Of a stretch of 64,000 bases of DNA, positions 19,593 to 29,061 are shown piece after piece. Origin of the DNA: Mycobacteroides chelonae. GTDB taxonomy: Bacteria > Actinomycetota > Actinomycetes > Mycobacteriales > Mycobacteriaceae. A model generated the notes under the pieces. The model did not search any database. It worked only from the letters and a program-made list of their open reading frames with translations, and had not been told where the DNA came from. How positions within the stretch are numbered: the first letter of the stretch is position 1; each line of letters starts with the position of its first letter. Made by a program: the position numbers and the translations under genes. The DNA lies in assembly GCF_016767715.1 (NCBI RefSeq), contig NZ_CP050145.1, positions 2,852,001 to 2,916,000 on the forward strand, in the 5' to 3' direction.

Positions 19593-20521
19593 AGTGCGCG
19601 CACCTCCGCGTCCAGCCGGGCGCCGCGCGCCCAATCGACAGCGTTCATCAGCTTCTTACCTTGGGGTTGTACCTCGTCGAGCGCGATCGGTGTGGTGCCG
19701 GTGCCCACCAGCACGTCACGCTTGCGGACCGCGAAGGCTCCGGGTGGTAGTTCCTCGGCGGGCACATCCACATCTGTTCTCACCGGTCCAACCTTGATAC
19801 GAATGTCCCCGATAGTGGTCCAGGCACCGGGTTCGGGTGTCATGGCGCGGATATGGCGATCTATCGCGTGGGCAGGCAGCTCCCATCGGATACGTGCCTG
19901 TTCCACCGTGATCTTCGGTGCGACGCTCACTCCGTCGGCCGGCTGCGGCACGGCCACCAGTGCCCCGTCTTCGATCCCGTCCATTGTCGATTCAAGAAGC
20001 CCCGCACCGGATTCGGCAAGCCGCCCCAGCAGCGCACCGGCGGTGTCACGTGCGGTGATCCGTTCGGTGACCACGCCATAGACGGGCCCGCTGTCCAGCG
20101 CAGGCTCGATGAGAAATGTCGTGGCACCTGTTATCTGGTCCCCGGCCGCGATGGATGCCTGCACGGGTGCGGCACCGCGCCATGCGGGCAACAGCGAGAA
20201 ATGCAAGTTCACCCAGCCGTGAGTGGGCACGGCGAGCAGTTCTGGTTTCAGCAGGGCGCCGTAGGCGACCACCGCGCAGCAGTCCGGAGCGAGTTCGGTG
20301 AGCTCACTGACGAATTCCGCGTCGTTGGGCCGCGCCGGTGTGAGCACAGGCAGCCCATGCTCGCGGGCCAGCTCGGCCACCGGCGACGCCGCCGCGGCCC
20401 GCCCCCTGCCCGCGCGGGCGTCGGGCCGCGTCAGTACCGCGACCACCTCGTGACGGGAGGCCAGCAGCCTTCGCAGAGACGGCAACGCCGGGGCCGGAGT
20501 ACCGGCGAACACTATGCGCAC
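19589..20521 (-). CDS. fmt: Methionyl-tRNA formyltransferase
   Basis: 310 residues, the usual length. The N-terminus [16 protein letters not shown] and the catalytic stretch [17 protein letters not shown] with the essential Asn/His are present, then the C-terminal OB-like tRNA-binding domain. It formylates initiator Met-tRNA with 10-formyl-THF. It is the first gene of fmt-rsmB-rpe-ribD. The start at 20521 is an ATG that fits homologues exactly. Confidence 0.97.
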   Translation of the reverse strand: MRIVFAGTPAPALPSLRRLLASRHEVVAVLTRPDARAGRGRAAAASPVAELAREHGLPVLTPARPNDAEFVSELTELAPDCCAVVAYGALLKPELLAVPTHGWVNLHFSLLPAWRGAAPVQASIAAGDQITGATTFLIEPALDSGPVYGVVTERITARDTAGALLGRLAESGAGLLESTMDGIEDGALVAVPQPADGVSVAPKITVEQARIRWELPAHAIDRHIRAMTPEPGAWTTIGDIRIKVGPVRTDVDVPAEELPPGAFAVRKRDVLVGTGTTPIALDEVQPQGKKLMNAVDWARGARLDAEVRAL

Positions 20522-20582
20522 CGAGCCAGTCTAGGAAGGATGCACCGTCCACATCGAATCCCAGGCGCGTCGGCCACCCCCA

Positions 20583-20600
20583 GAACCGTGCACATGGTTC
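20583..20600. promoter_or_regulatory. Palindrome GAACC-N8-GGTTC before the TetR gene
   Basis: Perfect 5-base arms enclose an inner GTGCAC palindrome. It lies 40 bases before the TetR start at 20641 and 62 bases from the fmt start. Size and place suit a self-regulating TetR operator, but the arms are short and chance is possible. Confidence 0.3.
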
Positions 20601-20640
20601 GCCGAGCAGAGCGACACTAAGTCTGGATACATCCGATACC

Positions 20641-21267
20641 ATGATTTCGATGGCTACCAGAGGACGAGGCCGGCCGAGTGGCGCTCCGTATGATCGCAAA
20701 CTGCGAGCAGAAGAACTACTTGACGCCGCGGAGCGCGCGATTCGTAACACGGGAGGCACCGTCTCCATCGCCGAGGTTGCCCGGGAGGCCGGATTCGCCC
20801 GGTCCGCCTGCTATGCAATCTTTCCCACCAAGGCGGACATGCTGCGGGCGTTGAGTCGCCGGCACGCCGATCGGCTGATCTCCGGTTCGTGGCGAGACAG
20901 CATGGTCGGCGATATACGCGACCAGACCCGGGCATTTGCCGACATCGTCATCGACTGGATCACCGCGGAACCGGAGCTGTACATCGCGCTCGATCGTGAC
21001 CTCACCGCGCAGGAGCGACTCGATCACGGAGTGTTCGACCTCATCGCGCAGGTCACCGAGGAACATTTGCAGGCCGAGTTCCCCGGCGATCACATGCGAC
21101 AGCTGGCGCCGATCTGGTCGCGGCTCGCGGTGGGCGGTGTGCTCATGACGATCAACTGGTGGAGCGCCTCGCGGACTCTTAGTCGGGACGATCTCATCGG
21201 CTATATCGTCGAGACCTTCGCCCAGGGCATCAGCGCCGGCCCCGCGCTCGTCGCCGCTAACACCTGA
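20641..21267 (+). CDS. TetR/AcrR-family transcriptional regulator
   Basis: 208 residues. The N-terminal helix-turn-helix is typical: RAEELLDAAERAIRNTGGTVSIAEVAREAGFARSACYAIFPTKADML (residues ~20-68). The C-terminal ligand domain has no recognisable subtype. The start may be the ATG at 20641 or the one at 20650, where MATRGRGRP begins. It stands alone between fmt and priA, both on the other strand, with 11 bases before the priA stop. Its targets are unknown; the palindrome at 20583 hints at self-control. Confidence 0.9.
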   Translation: MISMATRGRGRPSGAPYDRKLRAEELLDAAERAIRNTGGTVSIAEVAREAGFARSACYAIFPTKADMLRALSRRHADRLISGSWRDSMVGDIRDQTRAFADIVIDWITAEPELYIALDRDLTAQERLDHGVFDLIAQVTEEHLQAEFPGDHMRQLAPIWSRLAVGGVLMTINWWSASRTLSRDDLIGYIVETFAQGISAGPALVAANT

Positions 21268-21278
21268 GGTTCGCCCGA

Positions 21279-23294
21279 TTAGCCCACATGCAGCGGGTCG
21301 ATCTGCACTCTGACAGGTTCCGCGTCGCGCCGGGCGCTCAGCGTTGCCACTCCACGGCGCAAAGCCGCGGCCATCTCCAACCCGGCTGCGCGCGGCACGC
21401 GTACGAGCATGCGCACCACTTCGACACCATCGGATATCCCGGCCGGCCGGCGCGCTCCCACCGGAAGATCGACCGGCCCCAACAGTTCGGCGCCGTCGGG
21501 CAGTTCCGCGGTGTCAACCAGGGCAGCCACCGCTGCGGCGGGCCCATCGATGGCCGCGATGTGCGCCTGCGGCGGTAGTCCAACCTCTGCGCGCGCGGCC
21601 AATTCGCCGGCGGCATGCCCCACCGGGTCCCACCGGATGAGTGCCTGCACCGTGGGCAGTGTGGAGTCCGCGACCACGACCACGGCGCCACCTTCTTCGT
21701 GTCCGCGCACCAACGCCGCGGCTGCCATCCACTTCCGCAACGTGTCCTCCGCGGCGCGTAGGTCCTGGCGCCCCAGCAGGGCCCATGCGTCCAAGAGCAA
21801 CGCCGCGCCATAACCGTTGGGCGTCATGGGCTCTGCCCCCGGCGTGCACACCACCAGGCTCGGCGGTCCGGTGACCGTGGTGTGTACCTCGCCACCACCG
21901 GAGGTCACCACCGGGAACCCCGGCAGCGCCCTGCCCAGTTCCTCGGCCGTTCTGCGGGCACCCACCACCACGGCCCGAACCGCGCTGGAGCCGCAGCGGA
22001 CGCAATGCAGGTCAGCATCGACGCGTCCGCACCATCGGCAGCTGGGGCTGACATTGTTGGAGGGCCCGCCTGGCCCTTCCAAAGCCAGTGGGCCGGTGCA
22101 GTGACGACACCGCGCGACAGTGCGGCACCGTGTGCAGGCCAACGCCGGAACGTAGCCACGTCGGGGCACCTGCACGAGCACCGAGTGCCCGCGCTTCAAC
22201 GCATCGCGCGCGGCCGTCAGCGCCACCATGGGAAGCCGCGCCGAACGGGCCGCCGGATCGCGTTCCTGCGCGTACCCGCTGTCGTCGAGAGCACTGATCC
22301 GCGCGCAGGCCCTGCGCACCACAGGACGGGCCGCCACCAGGTCGTGTGCCCAGCGGCTCTCCACCAGTGCCTGCGATTCAGCGGTGCGCGCGTACCCACC
22401 GATCACCGCCGCGCATCGCAGCTGATGTGCGCGCAGCATGGCCACCTCGCGGGCGTGCGGATAGGGCGAACGGGGTTCGGCGAGATTGTCGTCGCCGTCG
22501 TCCCACACCATCACCAGACCCAAATTGGCCACCGGGGCGAACACCGCGGCTCTGGTACCGATAACCACGGTCGCATCTCCACGCAGTACCGCCAGCCAGC
22601 GCCGATACCGCTCCGCAGGTCCGAGTTCCGCCGAAAGCGCGATAACACGCGGTGCGCCAATATGTTTCACACACTCGGCGGACAACGCATCGATATCGCG
22701 CTGATCCGGGACGACTGCCAGCACTCCCCTGCCGGTGCCGGATGCGGCCACCGCCGCCTCGGCGAGGCGAGTACACCAGGCCTCACCGGGCAGCGCCTGC
22801 CACACCGCGCGTGCGGCGCGGCCCTGCGACAGTGCCTCGAGAAAACGCTCGCCACGCTGGTAACGAGCCCAGCCCGAGCCGTCGACCGCTGGGGGCTCGA
22901 AGTCATCGGCGGCCGCCGGGCGAGTTTCCTTCTCGGCCCGCGCATGGCGTGGCGGCAGGGCGAGTCGCAACACGTCGGCGCGGGTTCCCGCATATCGGGC
23001 CGCCACCGCGTCAACGAGCCTGCGCACATCCGGCGTCAGCACCCGCGTCGGTGATACGACGCGGTCCAGCCACCCGAGCTTGCCCGCGTGATCGCTTTCG
23101 GAACGGCGTTCCAGCAGGATCGCGTCGACCAGCCGGCCATGGAACCGCACCCGCACCCGCACTCCGGGCTGGGCGTCGTCGGATTGCTCCGCGGACACCA
23201 AATAGTCGAACTCACGATCGAGATGCGGCACGGTGAGCAGCGGCAGGACCCGAGCAACCGGCTCGTGCTCGGCCACCACCCGCGTCGCAGTCAC
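21279..23294 (-). CDS. priA: PriA-like replication restart protein without functional helicase motifs
   Basis: 671 residues. The N-terminal DNA-binding part (RVLPLLTVPHLDREFDYLV) and the eight-cysteine zinc region (CTRCRTVARCRHC, CRWCG, HCVRCGS; residues ~385-440) mark PriA. The Walker A sequence GxGKT is missing: the matching stretch around residue 185 reads ASGTGRGVLAVVP. The DEAD/H box is replaced by WDDGDDNL. This is known for actinobacterial PriA, which is thought to lack helicase activity. It starts at the GTG at 23294; metK and the pyrimidine cassette lie upstream. Confidence 0.9.
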   Translation of the reverse strand: MTATRVVAEHEPVARVLPLLTVPHLDREFDYLVSAEQSDDAQPGVRVRVRFHGRLVDAILLERRSESDHAGKLGWLDRVVSPTRVLTPDVRRLVDAVAARYAGTRADVLRLALPPRHARAEKETRPAAADDFEPPAVDGSGWARYQRGERFLEALSQGRAARAVWQALPGEAWCTRLAEAAVAASGTGRGVLAVVPDQRDIDALSAECVKHIGAPRVIALSAELGPAERYRRWLAVLRGDATVVIGTRAAVFAPVANLGLVMVWDDGDDNLAEPRSPYPHAREVAMLRAHQLRCAAVIGGYARTAESQALVESRWAHDLVAARPVVRRACARISALDDSGYAQERDPAARSARLPMVALTAARDALKRGHSVLVQVPRRGYVPALACTRCRTVARCRHCTGPLALEGPGGPSNNVSPSCRWCGRVDADLHCVRCGSSAVRAVVVGARRTAEELGRALPGFPVVTSGGGEVHTTVTGPPSLVVCTPGAEPMTPNGYGAALLLDAWALLGRQDLRAAEDTLRKWMAAAALVRGHEEGGAVVVVADSTLPTVQALIRWDPVGHAAGELAARAEVGLPPQAHIAAIDGPAAAVAALVDTAELPDGAELLGPVDLPVGARRPAGISDGVEVVRMLVRVPRAAGLEMAAALRRGVATLSARRDAEPVRVQIDPLHVG

Positions 23295-23351
23295 CTGGTG
23301 GTTCTAGCAGACGCCCCCGACTCGCAGGTCAGCACCCGTTACAGTGACGGC

Positions 23352-24290
23352 ATGACCGCCACCGAAACCGGCATCGACCCGATCATCCTCAAGATCCTGG
23401 AAGCTGTTCCGATTCAGCTCGTTTCGCCGGACGGGCCGCAGGCTTCCCGGGACGCGTATCGCGCGATCGCCACGGCGCGCCCGCCGTGGATCGAGGTGGC
23501 CAAGGTAGAGGACCGCACCATCCCGGGCCCCGCGGGTGAGATACCGGTACGTATCTACTCTCCGTCCGCGGACGGAGTGCACCCGGTGTTTGTGCTGATC
23601 CATGGGGGTGGCTGGGTGATCGGCGACCTCGATACCCACGACGCGGTCGGCCGCGCCGCGGCCGTGCAGGCCGACGCCGTGGTGGTGTCGGTGGACTATC
23701 GACTGGCACCGGAGCATCCCTACCCGGCGGCGGTCGAAGACTGCTGGGCCGCGCTGCAATGGGTGCACCAACACGCCGCAGAGATCGGCGGGGATCCGGA
23801 TCGTCTTGCTGTGGGCGGCGATTCCGCCGGTGGAAACCTGTCCGCGGTGCTGGCTCAGCTGGCCCGCGATAACGGCATTCCGCTGGCCTTCCAGGTGCTG
23901 TGGTACCCGGCCACCACCTTCGACGTGACGCTGCCGTCGATGATCGAGAATGCCGAGGCACCCGTCCTGGACACGAAGGCGGTCGCGGGATTGAGCAAGT
24001 GGTATCTCGGGGACACCAATCCGGCCACCGCGGGTCCGACGTTGGTCCCGGCACGCGCAGAGAGCTTCGAGGGGTTGGCCCCGGCATTCATCGGGACCGC
24101 GCAGTTCGATCCCCTGCGCGATGACGGCGCCACGTACGCCGAGCTGCTCAGCGGGGCCGGCGTGCCGGTGGAGCTACACAACGCCCCCACCCTGATCCAC
24201 GGCTACCTGGGCTACGCCGATATCGTGCCCGCCGCTACCGAAGAGCGCGACCGTTCACTGGCCGCCCTCAGGAGGGCGTTGCACGGCTAG
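23352..24290 (+). CDS. Alpha/beta hydrolase of the hormone-sensitive lipase family
   Basis: 312 residues from the ATG at 23352. The HSL family is shown by the oxyanion motif LIHGGGWVIGDL (~residue 80), VDYRLAPEHPYPAAVED, the nucleophile elbow VGGDSAGGNLSAV (~155), then the acidic residue in FDPLRDDG and His in LIHGYLGY. It should hydrolyse short to medium acyl esters, like mycobacterial LipH/LipI-type enzymes. It is divergent from priA (57 bases between the starts) and overlaps the 3' end of the NCS1 permease by 36 bases. Confidence 0.9.
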   Translation: MTATETGIDPIILKILEAVPIQLVSPDGPQASRDAYRAIATARPPWIEVAKVEDRTIPGPAGEIPVRIYSPSADGVHPVFVLIHGGGWVIGDLDTHDAVGRAAAVQADAVVVSVDYRLAPEHPYPAAVEDCWAALQWVHQHAAEIGGDPDRLAVGGDSAGGNLSAVLAQLARDNGIPLAFQVLWYPATTFDVTLPSMIENAEAPVLDTKAVAGLSKWYLGDTNPATAGPTLVPARAESFEGLAPAFIGTAQFDPLRDDGATYAELLSGAGVPVELHNAPTLIHGYLGYADIVPAATEERDRSLAALRRALHG

Positions 24291-25724
24291 CCGGCCCGCT
24301 CCCCGGCTCAACGCATACATCAGCGCGCCCCCCAACAGCGCTCCGGCCGGCCACGAAAGTGCCGTCAGGCTCTGTGCCGAGGGAGCGAGTGCGATGGCGA
24401 CCGCCACCGCACCGGAAACACTCAGTGCGATCAGCGCCGCGGGATTGAACCCGCGGGTGTAGTAGTAGGCGCCCTCGGTGGACTCGGAGTACAGGTCGGC
24501 GGTGTTCGTACGCTGGCGACGCAGCAGGTAGTAGTCCACCACGAGAATTCCGAACACCGGACCCATGAGCGCGCCGACCCCGCCGAGGAAGTACACGATG
24601 GCGGCCTCGTTCCCCCAGATCTTCCAGGGAAGCGCCACGACCGACAGGACCGCGGTGATGATGCCCCCGGTACGAAACGAAATGTATTTCGGTGCGACAT
24701 TGGAGATGTCGTAGGACGGGGACACGAAGTTGAGCACCACGTTGATGCCGACGGTGGCGATGGCGAAGAGAATCGCCGCGACCACCACGATGGCATCGGA
24801 GTCGATATCGGCGACCAACTCCACGGGGTCAGTCATCGCACTGCCGTACTTCTTCAGCGCGGCAAGCGATATGACGATCGAGATCACCACGAAGGCGGTT
24901 TCGTTGAGCGGGATCCCCAGTGCGTTTCCCCGCAGGATCGCCCGCCTGCTCGGGGCAAAGCGTGCGAAGTCCGCGTAATTGACCAGGGGGCCTGCCATGA
25001 ACGCGACCATCAGGAATGCGACGCCGGCGAAGGCCAGCACCGTGGGCCCCGGTGCCAGCGGCGGGCCCACGCGCGCACCGAAGTCGATGCTCCAGCCCAC
25101 ACTGGCAAGCATCCATATCGCCAGCGCGATCATCCCGATCCAGACGACCGGCCCCGCCACATCGGATGCCTTCCGAACGATCTCCATGCCGTAGTTGAGG
25201 ATCAGCAGCTGCACGGTCCACAGCGTCAGGAACGCGGCCCATCCCAATACGTGTAAACCCAGGAACGTCGGCTCGGTCCAGGACCGTAGCCCGGGATCCA
25301 GCCGCAACAGCAGCACGATGACCGCCGTGGATGCCAGATAGGTCTGGATTCCGTACCAGAAGATGGCTACCAGTCCCCGTAGCAGTGCCGGCACGTTGGC
25401 GCCGAAGACTCCGAAGGTGGCGCGCGCGAAAACCGGGAAGGGCACCCCCAGTCGTTGGCCGGCGATCCCGATCAGGTTGCTTCCGCCCCAGAGCACCAGT
25501 ACCCCGGTGAACAGCGCGAGCATGGTCTGCCAGCCTGTCAGCCCCAACGCGAGCATGCCCACGGCGAATCCATAGCTGCCAAGACTGTGCGCCGAGGTCA
25601 TCCAGAGGCAGAAGATGTCCCAGGTGCGCCAGGTGGCCTGCCCGGCCGTCGTGGGCGCCAGGTCTTCGTTACTCAGCCTGCCGGGTGCCAATACCGGCGC
25701 GAGCTCTCCCTCTGTTGTGGTCAT
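24255..25724 (-). CDS. NCS1-family permease (hydantoin/pyrimidine/allantoin type)
   Basis: 489 residues with about 12 hydrophobic segments. NCS1 hallmarks are NEDLAPTTAGQATWRTWDIFCLWM at the start (residues ~19-42), GVPFPVFARATFGVFGANVPALLRG (~95-119), and GPLVNYADFARFAP (~250). NCS1 proteins co-transport nucleobases, hydantoins or allantoin with Na+ or H+. It is the last gene of a dihydropyrimidinase cassette, so a pyrimidine or hydantoin is the likely substrate. The ATG shares one base with the upstream stop. Confidence 0.9.
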   Translation of the reverse strand: MTTTEGELAPVLAPGRLSNEDLAPTTAGQATWRTWDIFCLWMTSAHSLGSYGFAVGMLALGLTGWQTMLALFTGVLVLWGGSNLIGIAGQRLGVPFPVFARATFGVFGANVPALLRGLVAIFWYGIQTYLASTAVIVLLLRLDPGLRSWTEPTFLGLHVLGWAAFLTLWTVQLLILNYGMEIVRKASDVAGPVVWIGMIALAIWMLASVGWSIDFGARVGPPLAPGPTVLAFAGVAFLMVAFMAGPLVNYADFARFAPSRRAILRGNALGIPLNETAFVVISIVISLAALKKYGSAMTDPVELVADIDSDAIVVVAAILFAIATVGINVVLNFVSPSYDISNVAPKYISFRTGGIITAVLSVVALPWKIWGNEAAIVYFLGGVGALMGPVFGILVVDYYLLRRQRTNTADLYSESTEGAYYYTRGFNPAALIALSVSGAVAVAIALAPSAQSLTALSWPAGALLGGALMYALSRGAGRLAVQRPPEGGQ

Positions 25725-26740
25725 CAGCTCTTCGCCGTGATGTGTTGGGACAGAGCAGGAATAATCGTCTCTCCGTACACCCGCAGTGTCTCCTCCTTGT
25801 TGTCGTGCTGCAGATATCCGGCGAATTGGTCCACCCCCAGCGCCTTGAGCTCCAACAACTTTGCGATGTGATCCGCCGCGGTACCGAGCACGCAGAAGCG
25901 ATCGACGATGTCATCGCTCACGAACTCCGCGTGAGTATTCCCGGCCCGGCCGTGCTGGTTGTAGTCGTATCCCTGGCGCCCGCTGATGTAGTCGGTAAGA
26001 GACTGTGGCACTTGACCGTTGGATCCATACCTGGCCACGATGTCGGCGACGTGATTGCCCACCATTCCGCCGAACCATCGGCATTGGTCGCGCATATGCA
26101 TCCAGTCCGATCCCACATACATGGGTGCGGCCACGCAGATCCGCACGTCCGCCGGGTCACGTCCGGCCGCCGCGGCGGCATCACGCACCGCCCCGATCAT
26201 CCACCGTGCGATATCGATATCGGCCAGCTGCAGGATGAACCCGTCGGCTACCTCACCGGTCAGGGCGAGCGCCTTGGGGCCGTATGCCGCGACCCAGACC
26301 TGAAGTTCAGATCCTCGACTCCACGGGAATTGCATGGTGGCACCGTGGTATTCGACGGGCCGCGAGTTTGCGAGCTCCCTGATGACGTGGATTGACTCGC
26401 GCAGTGTGGTCAACGTCGTGGGCGCGCCGCCAGTCACCCGCACCGCCGAATCGCCACGGCCGATTCCGCATATCGTACGGTTCCCATACAGGTCGTTCAG
26501 GGTGGCGTACAGCGACGCGGTGACGGTCCAGTCCCGCGTCGCCGGGTTGGTGACCATGGGGCCCACCACAATCCGCGTGGTTTCATGCAGGATCTGGCTG
26601 TAGAGCACGTAGGGCTCCTGCCACAACAGGTGCGAATCGAAGGTCCACAGATGGGTGAAGCCATGCGCCTCTGCGAGTTTCGCCAGCTGTACGGTCCGCG
26701 CCGCCGGTGGATCACATTGCAAGACAACCCCGAAGTCCAT
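25724..26740 (-). CDS. LLM-class flavin/F420-dependent oxidoreductase (TIGR03842-like)
   Basis: 338 residues of the luciferase-like monooxygenase fold: MDFGVVLQCDPPAARTVQLAKLAEAHGFTHLW-type N-terminus (residues 1-32), IVVGPMVTNPATRDW, YGNRTICGIGRGDSAVR and VWVAAYGPKALALTGEVADG. The pattern fits the F420/FMN LLM subfamily often found next to dihydropyrimidinase. It lies between the dihydropyrimidinase and the NCS1 permease, in tight succession (25 and -1 bases). It may carry out the redox step on the pyrimidine ring or on a downstream product; no substrate can be read from the sequence. Confidence 0.85.
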   Translation of the reverse strand: MDFGVVLQCDPPAARTVQLAKLAEAHGFTHLWTFDSHLLWQEPYVLYSQILHETTRIVVGPMVTNPATRDWTVTASLYATLNDLYGNRTICGIGRGDSAVRVTGGAPTTLTTLRESIHVIRELANSRPVEYHGATMQFPWSRGSELQVWVAAYGPKALALTGEVADGFILQLADIDIARWMIGAVRDAAAAAGRDPADVRICVAAPMYVGSDWMHMRDQCRWFGGMVGNHVADIVARYGSNGQVPQSLTDYISGRQGYDYNQHGRAGNTHAEFVSDDIVDRFCVLGTAADHIAKLLELKALGVDQFAGYLQHDNKEETLRVYGETIIPALSQHITAKS

Positions 26741-26765
26741 CGCAGGCCCTCTCTATCGACCGACC

Positions 26766-28187
26766 TCAGATGAGGTATTGACACAGGTCGCGGCGCACGA
26801 AAGCACCGTCCCCCTTACTGCCCAGATACTCGTCGCCGTCGACGATCACCTTCCCGCGGGAGAGCACTGTGTCGACGTGCCCGTCGATCTCATATCCCTC
26901 CCACGCCGAGTGGTCCATGTTCATGTGATGGGTCTTGCCCAACCCGATCGAGGTGTGTCCGCGAGGATCGTAGACAACGATGTCCGCGTCGGCACCCGGC
27001 GCGATCACTCCCTTGCGGCCATACAACCCGAACATTCGTGCCGGGGTCGTCGAGGTGATCTCGACCCACCGCTCCAGAGTGATCCGGCCATCTACGACGC
27101 CCTGGTACAGCAGGTCCATCCGGTGCTCAATCGAGCCAATCCCGTTGGGAATCTTCGAGAAGTCACCCAGGCCCATGTCCTTCTGCCCCTTCATGCAGAA
27201 CGGACAATGGTCCGTGGAGACCATCTGGATGTCGTTGGTGCGCAGCGCGCGCCACATCTCGTCCTGGTGGTGTTCGCGCTTGGACCGCAGCGGGGTCGAA
27301 CAAACCCACTTGGCTCCCTCAAACCCGGGCGCACCCAGGTTGTCCTCCAGAGACAGGTACAAATACTGCGGGCAGGTCTCCCCGTACACGTTTTGGCCGG
27401 CATCACGTGCGGCGGCCAACTGCGCGACGGCCTGCTTGGCCGAGACGTGTACGACGTATAGGGGCGCACCGGTCAGATTGGACAGCATGATGGCGCGGTG
27501 CGTGGCCTCCTCCTCCAGCTGCCAGGCCCGGGCGATGCCGTGGTAGTACGGATCCGTCTTGCCGGCCGCAAGTAATTGAGCCACCAAAACATCTATGGCG
27601 GGGCCATTCTCGGCATGCATCATGGTCATCAGCCCGGTGTCTGCGCCCACCTGCATAGCGCGCAATATCTGCGCGTCGTCACTGTAAAAGACCCCCGGAT
27701 ACGCCATGAACATCTTGTAGCTGGTGATGCCCTCGTCAGCCAACCGATGCAGCGCCGCCAACGAGGCATCGTTGACGTCGCCCACAATCTGATGAAAGGA
27801 ATAGTCCACCGCACACTGACCCGCCGCCATCTCGTGCCAGGTTTGCAGCGAATCTTCAAGCCGCTCACCGTACTTCTGCACGGCGAAATCGATGATGGTG
27901 GTGGTGCCGCCCCAGGCCGCGGCACGCGTCCCGGTCTCGAAGTCGTCCGAGGCCGTGGTACCACCGAAGGGCATCGACATATGGGTGTGGGCATCGATGC
28001 CACCGGGAATCACGTACTTACCGGCGGCCTCGACCACGATGTCGACGGCGTTGGCCAGATCCACACCGAGCAGCGTGCTGCCGGGCAGTAGGACCGCCGC
28101 GATCTTCTCGCCATCAACCAGAACATCTGCGGCACCGCGACCTGTCGCGGTTACCACGGTGCCGCCCCTGATCAGGATCGTAGCCAT
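26766..28187 (-). CDS. Dihydropyrimidinase / D-hydantoinase
   Basis: 473 residues from the ATG at 28187 (MATILIRGGTVVTATGRG), where homologues begin; the frame extends upstream into the amidohydrolase gene. Binuclear metal-site motifs: GGIDAHTHM, TSYKMFMAYPG with the lysine that is carboxylated, YVVHVSAKQA and MVSTDHCPF. It opens the ring of dihydrouracil/dihydrothymine or 5-substituted hydantoins to N-carbamoyl amino acids. Ten bases separate it from the upstream amidohydrolase, which would take the product. Confidence 0.95.
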   Translation of the reverse strand: MATILIRGGTVVTATGRGAADVLVDGEKIAAVLLPGSTLLGVDLANAVDIVVEAAGKYVIPGGIDAHTHMSMPFGGTTASDDFETGTRAAAWGGTTTIIDFAVQKYGERLEDSLQTWHEMAAGQCAVDYSFHQIVGDVNDASLAALHRLADEGITSYKMFMAYPGVFYSDDAQILRAMQVGADTGLMTMMHAENGPAIDVLVAQLLAAGKTDPYYHGIARAWQLEEEATHRAIMLSNLTGAPLYVVHVSAKQAVAQLAAARDAGQNVYGETCPQYLYLSLEDNLGAPGFEGAKWVCSTPLRSKREHHQDEMWRALRTNDIQMVSTDHCPFCMKGQKDMGLGDFSKIPNGIGSIEHRMDLLYQGVVDGRITLERWVEITSTTPARMFGLYGRKGVIAPGADADIVVYDPRGHTSIGLGKTHHMNMDHSAWEGYEIDGHVDTVLSRGKVIVDGDEYLGSKGDGAFVRRDLCQYLI

Positions 28188-28197
28188 CGCCGGCCTC

Positions 28198-29046
28198 CTA
28201 CGGAGCGACGATCGGGTCGTAGGTGTCCGGTCTGCGATCCCGATAGAACTGCCAGTCCCCCCGCACTTCACGGACCACGGACAGGTCCAGATCCCGAATC
28301 ACGACCTCTTCGGCACTCTCTGAAGCGATCTCACCGACATAGTTGCCGCGCGGGTCGACGAAGTAGGAACTGCCGTAGAACGTCACGGCCTGATCCCCGA
28401 ATTCGCCGTTCTCGGTTCCTATCCGGTTGTTGGCACCGACGAAGTATTGGTTGGCCGCCGCCGCGGCGGGCTGTTCCAGTTCCCAAAGCCTGTTGGACAG
28501 TCCAGGTTTGGTGGCTGAAGGGTTGAAGACCAGCTCGGCTCCGGCCAGCCCGTAATTACGCCAGCCCTCCGGGAAATGTCGGTCGTAACAGATGTAGACA
28601 CCGATCTTTCCCACCGCGGTGTCGAACACCGGGTACCCGAGATTTCCGGGCCGGAAGTAGAACTTCTCCCAAAAACGATCAAGGTGAGGAATGTGATGCT
28701 TACGGTATTTTCCCAGGTAGGTGCCGTCGGCGTCGATGACCGCAGCGGTGTTGTAGAGAACTCCCGGACGCTCCTCCTCGTACACCGGTAGCACCATGAC
28801 CATGTGGTGTTCCCTGGCGAGCGCCGCGAACCGCTCAGTGACCGGACCGGGCACCGACTCGGCGTATTCGTAGTACTTCTTATCCTGCACGATCCCGAAG
28901 TAGGGGCCGTAGAAGAGCTCCTGGAAGCAGATCACCTGGGCGCCAGCGGACGCCGCCTCGGCGACAAAACGCTCATGCTTGGCCAGCATCGATTCCTTGT
29001 CGCCAGTCCAAGTCGCTTGCGTCAGTGCGGCTCTGATCACCGTCAT
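28198..29046 (-). CDS. Nitrilase-superfamily amidohydrolase, beta-ureidopropionase/N-carbamoyl-amino-acid type
   Basis: 282 residues. The catalytic triad is readable: Glu in VICFQELFYGPYFG (~43), Lys in GKYRKHHIPH (~117) and Cys in VYICYDRHFPEGW (~152). Sequence flavour fits beta-ureidopropionase and N-carbamoylputrescine amidase. Being the first gene of the cassette before dihydropyrimidinase, it most likely cleaves N-carbamoyl-beta-alanine to beta-alanine, CO2 and NH3. An alternative is N-carbamoyl-D-amino acid hydrolysis if the pathway handles hydantoins. Confidence 0.9.
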   Translation of the reverse strand: MTVIRAALTQATWTGDKESMLAKHERFVAEAASAGAQVICFQELFYGPYFGIVQDKKYYEYAESVPGPVTERFAALAREHHMVMVLPVYEEERPGVLYNTAAVIDADGTYLGKYRKHHIPHLDRFWEKFYFRPGNLGYPVFDTAVGKIGVYICYDRHFPEGWRNYGLAGAELVFNPSATKPGLSNRLWELEQPAAAAANQYFVGANNRIGTENGEFGDQAVTFYGSSYFVDPRGNYVGEIASESAEEVVIRDLDLSVVREVRGDWQFYRDRRPDTYDPIVAP

Positions 29047-29061
29047 TGACAGACTCTATGC

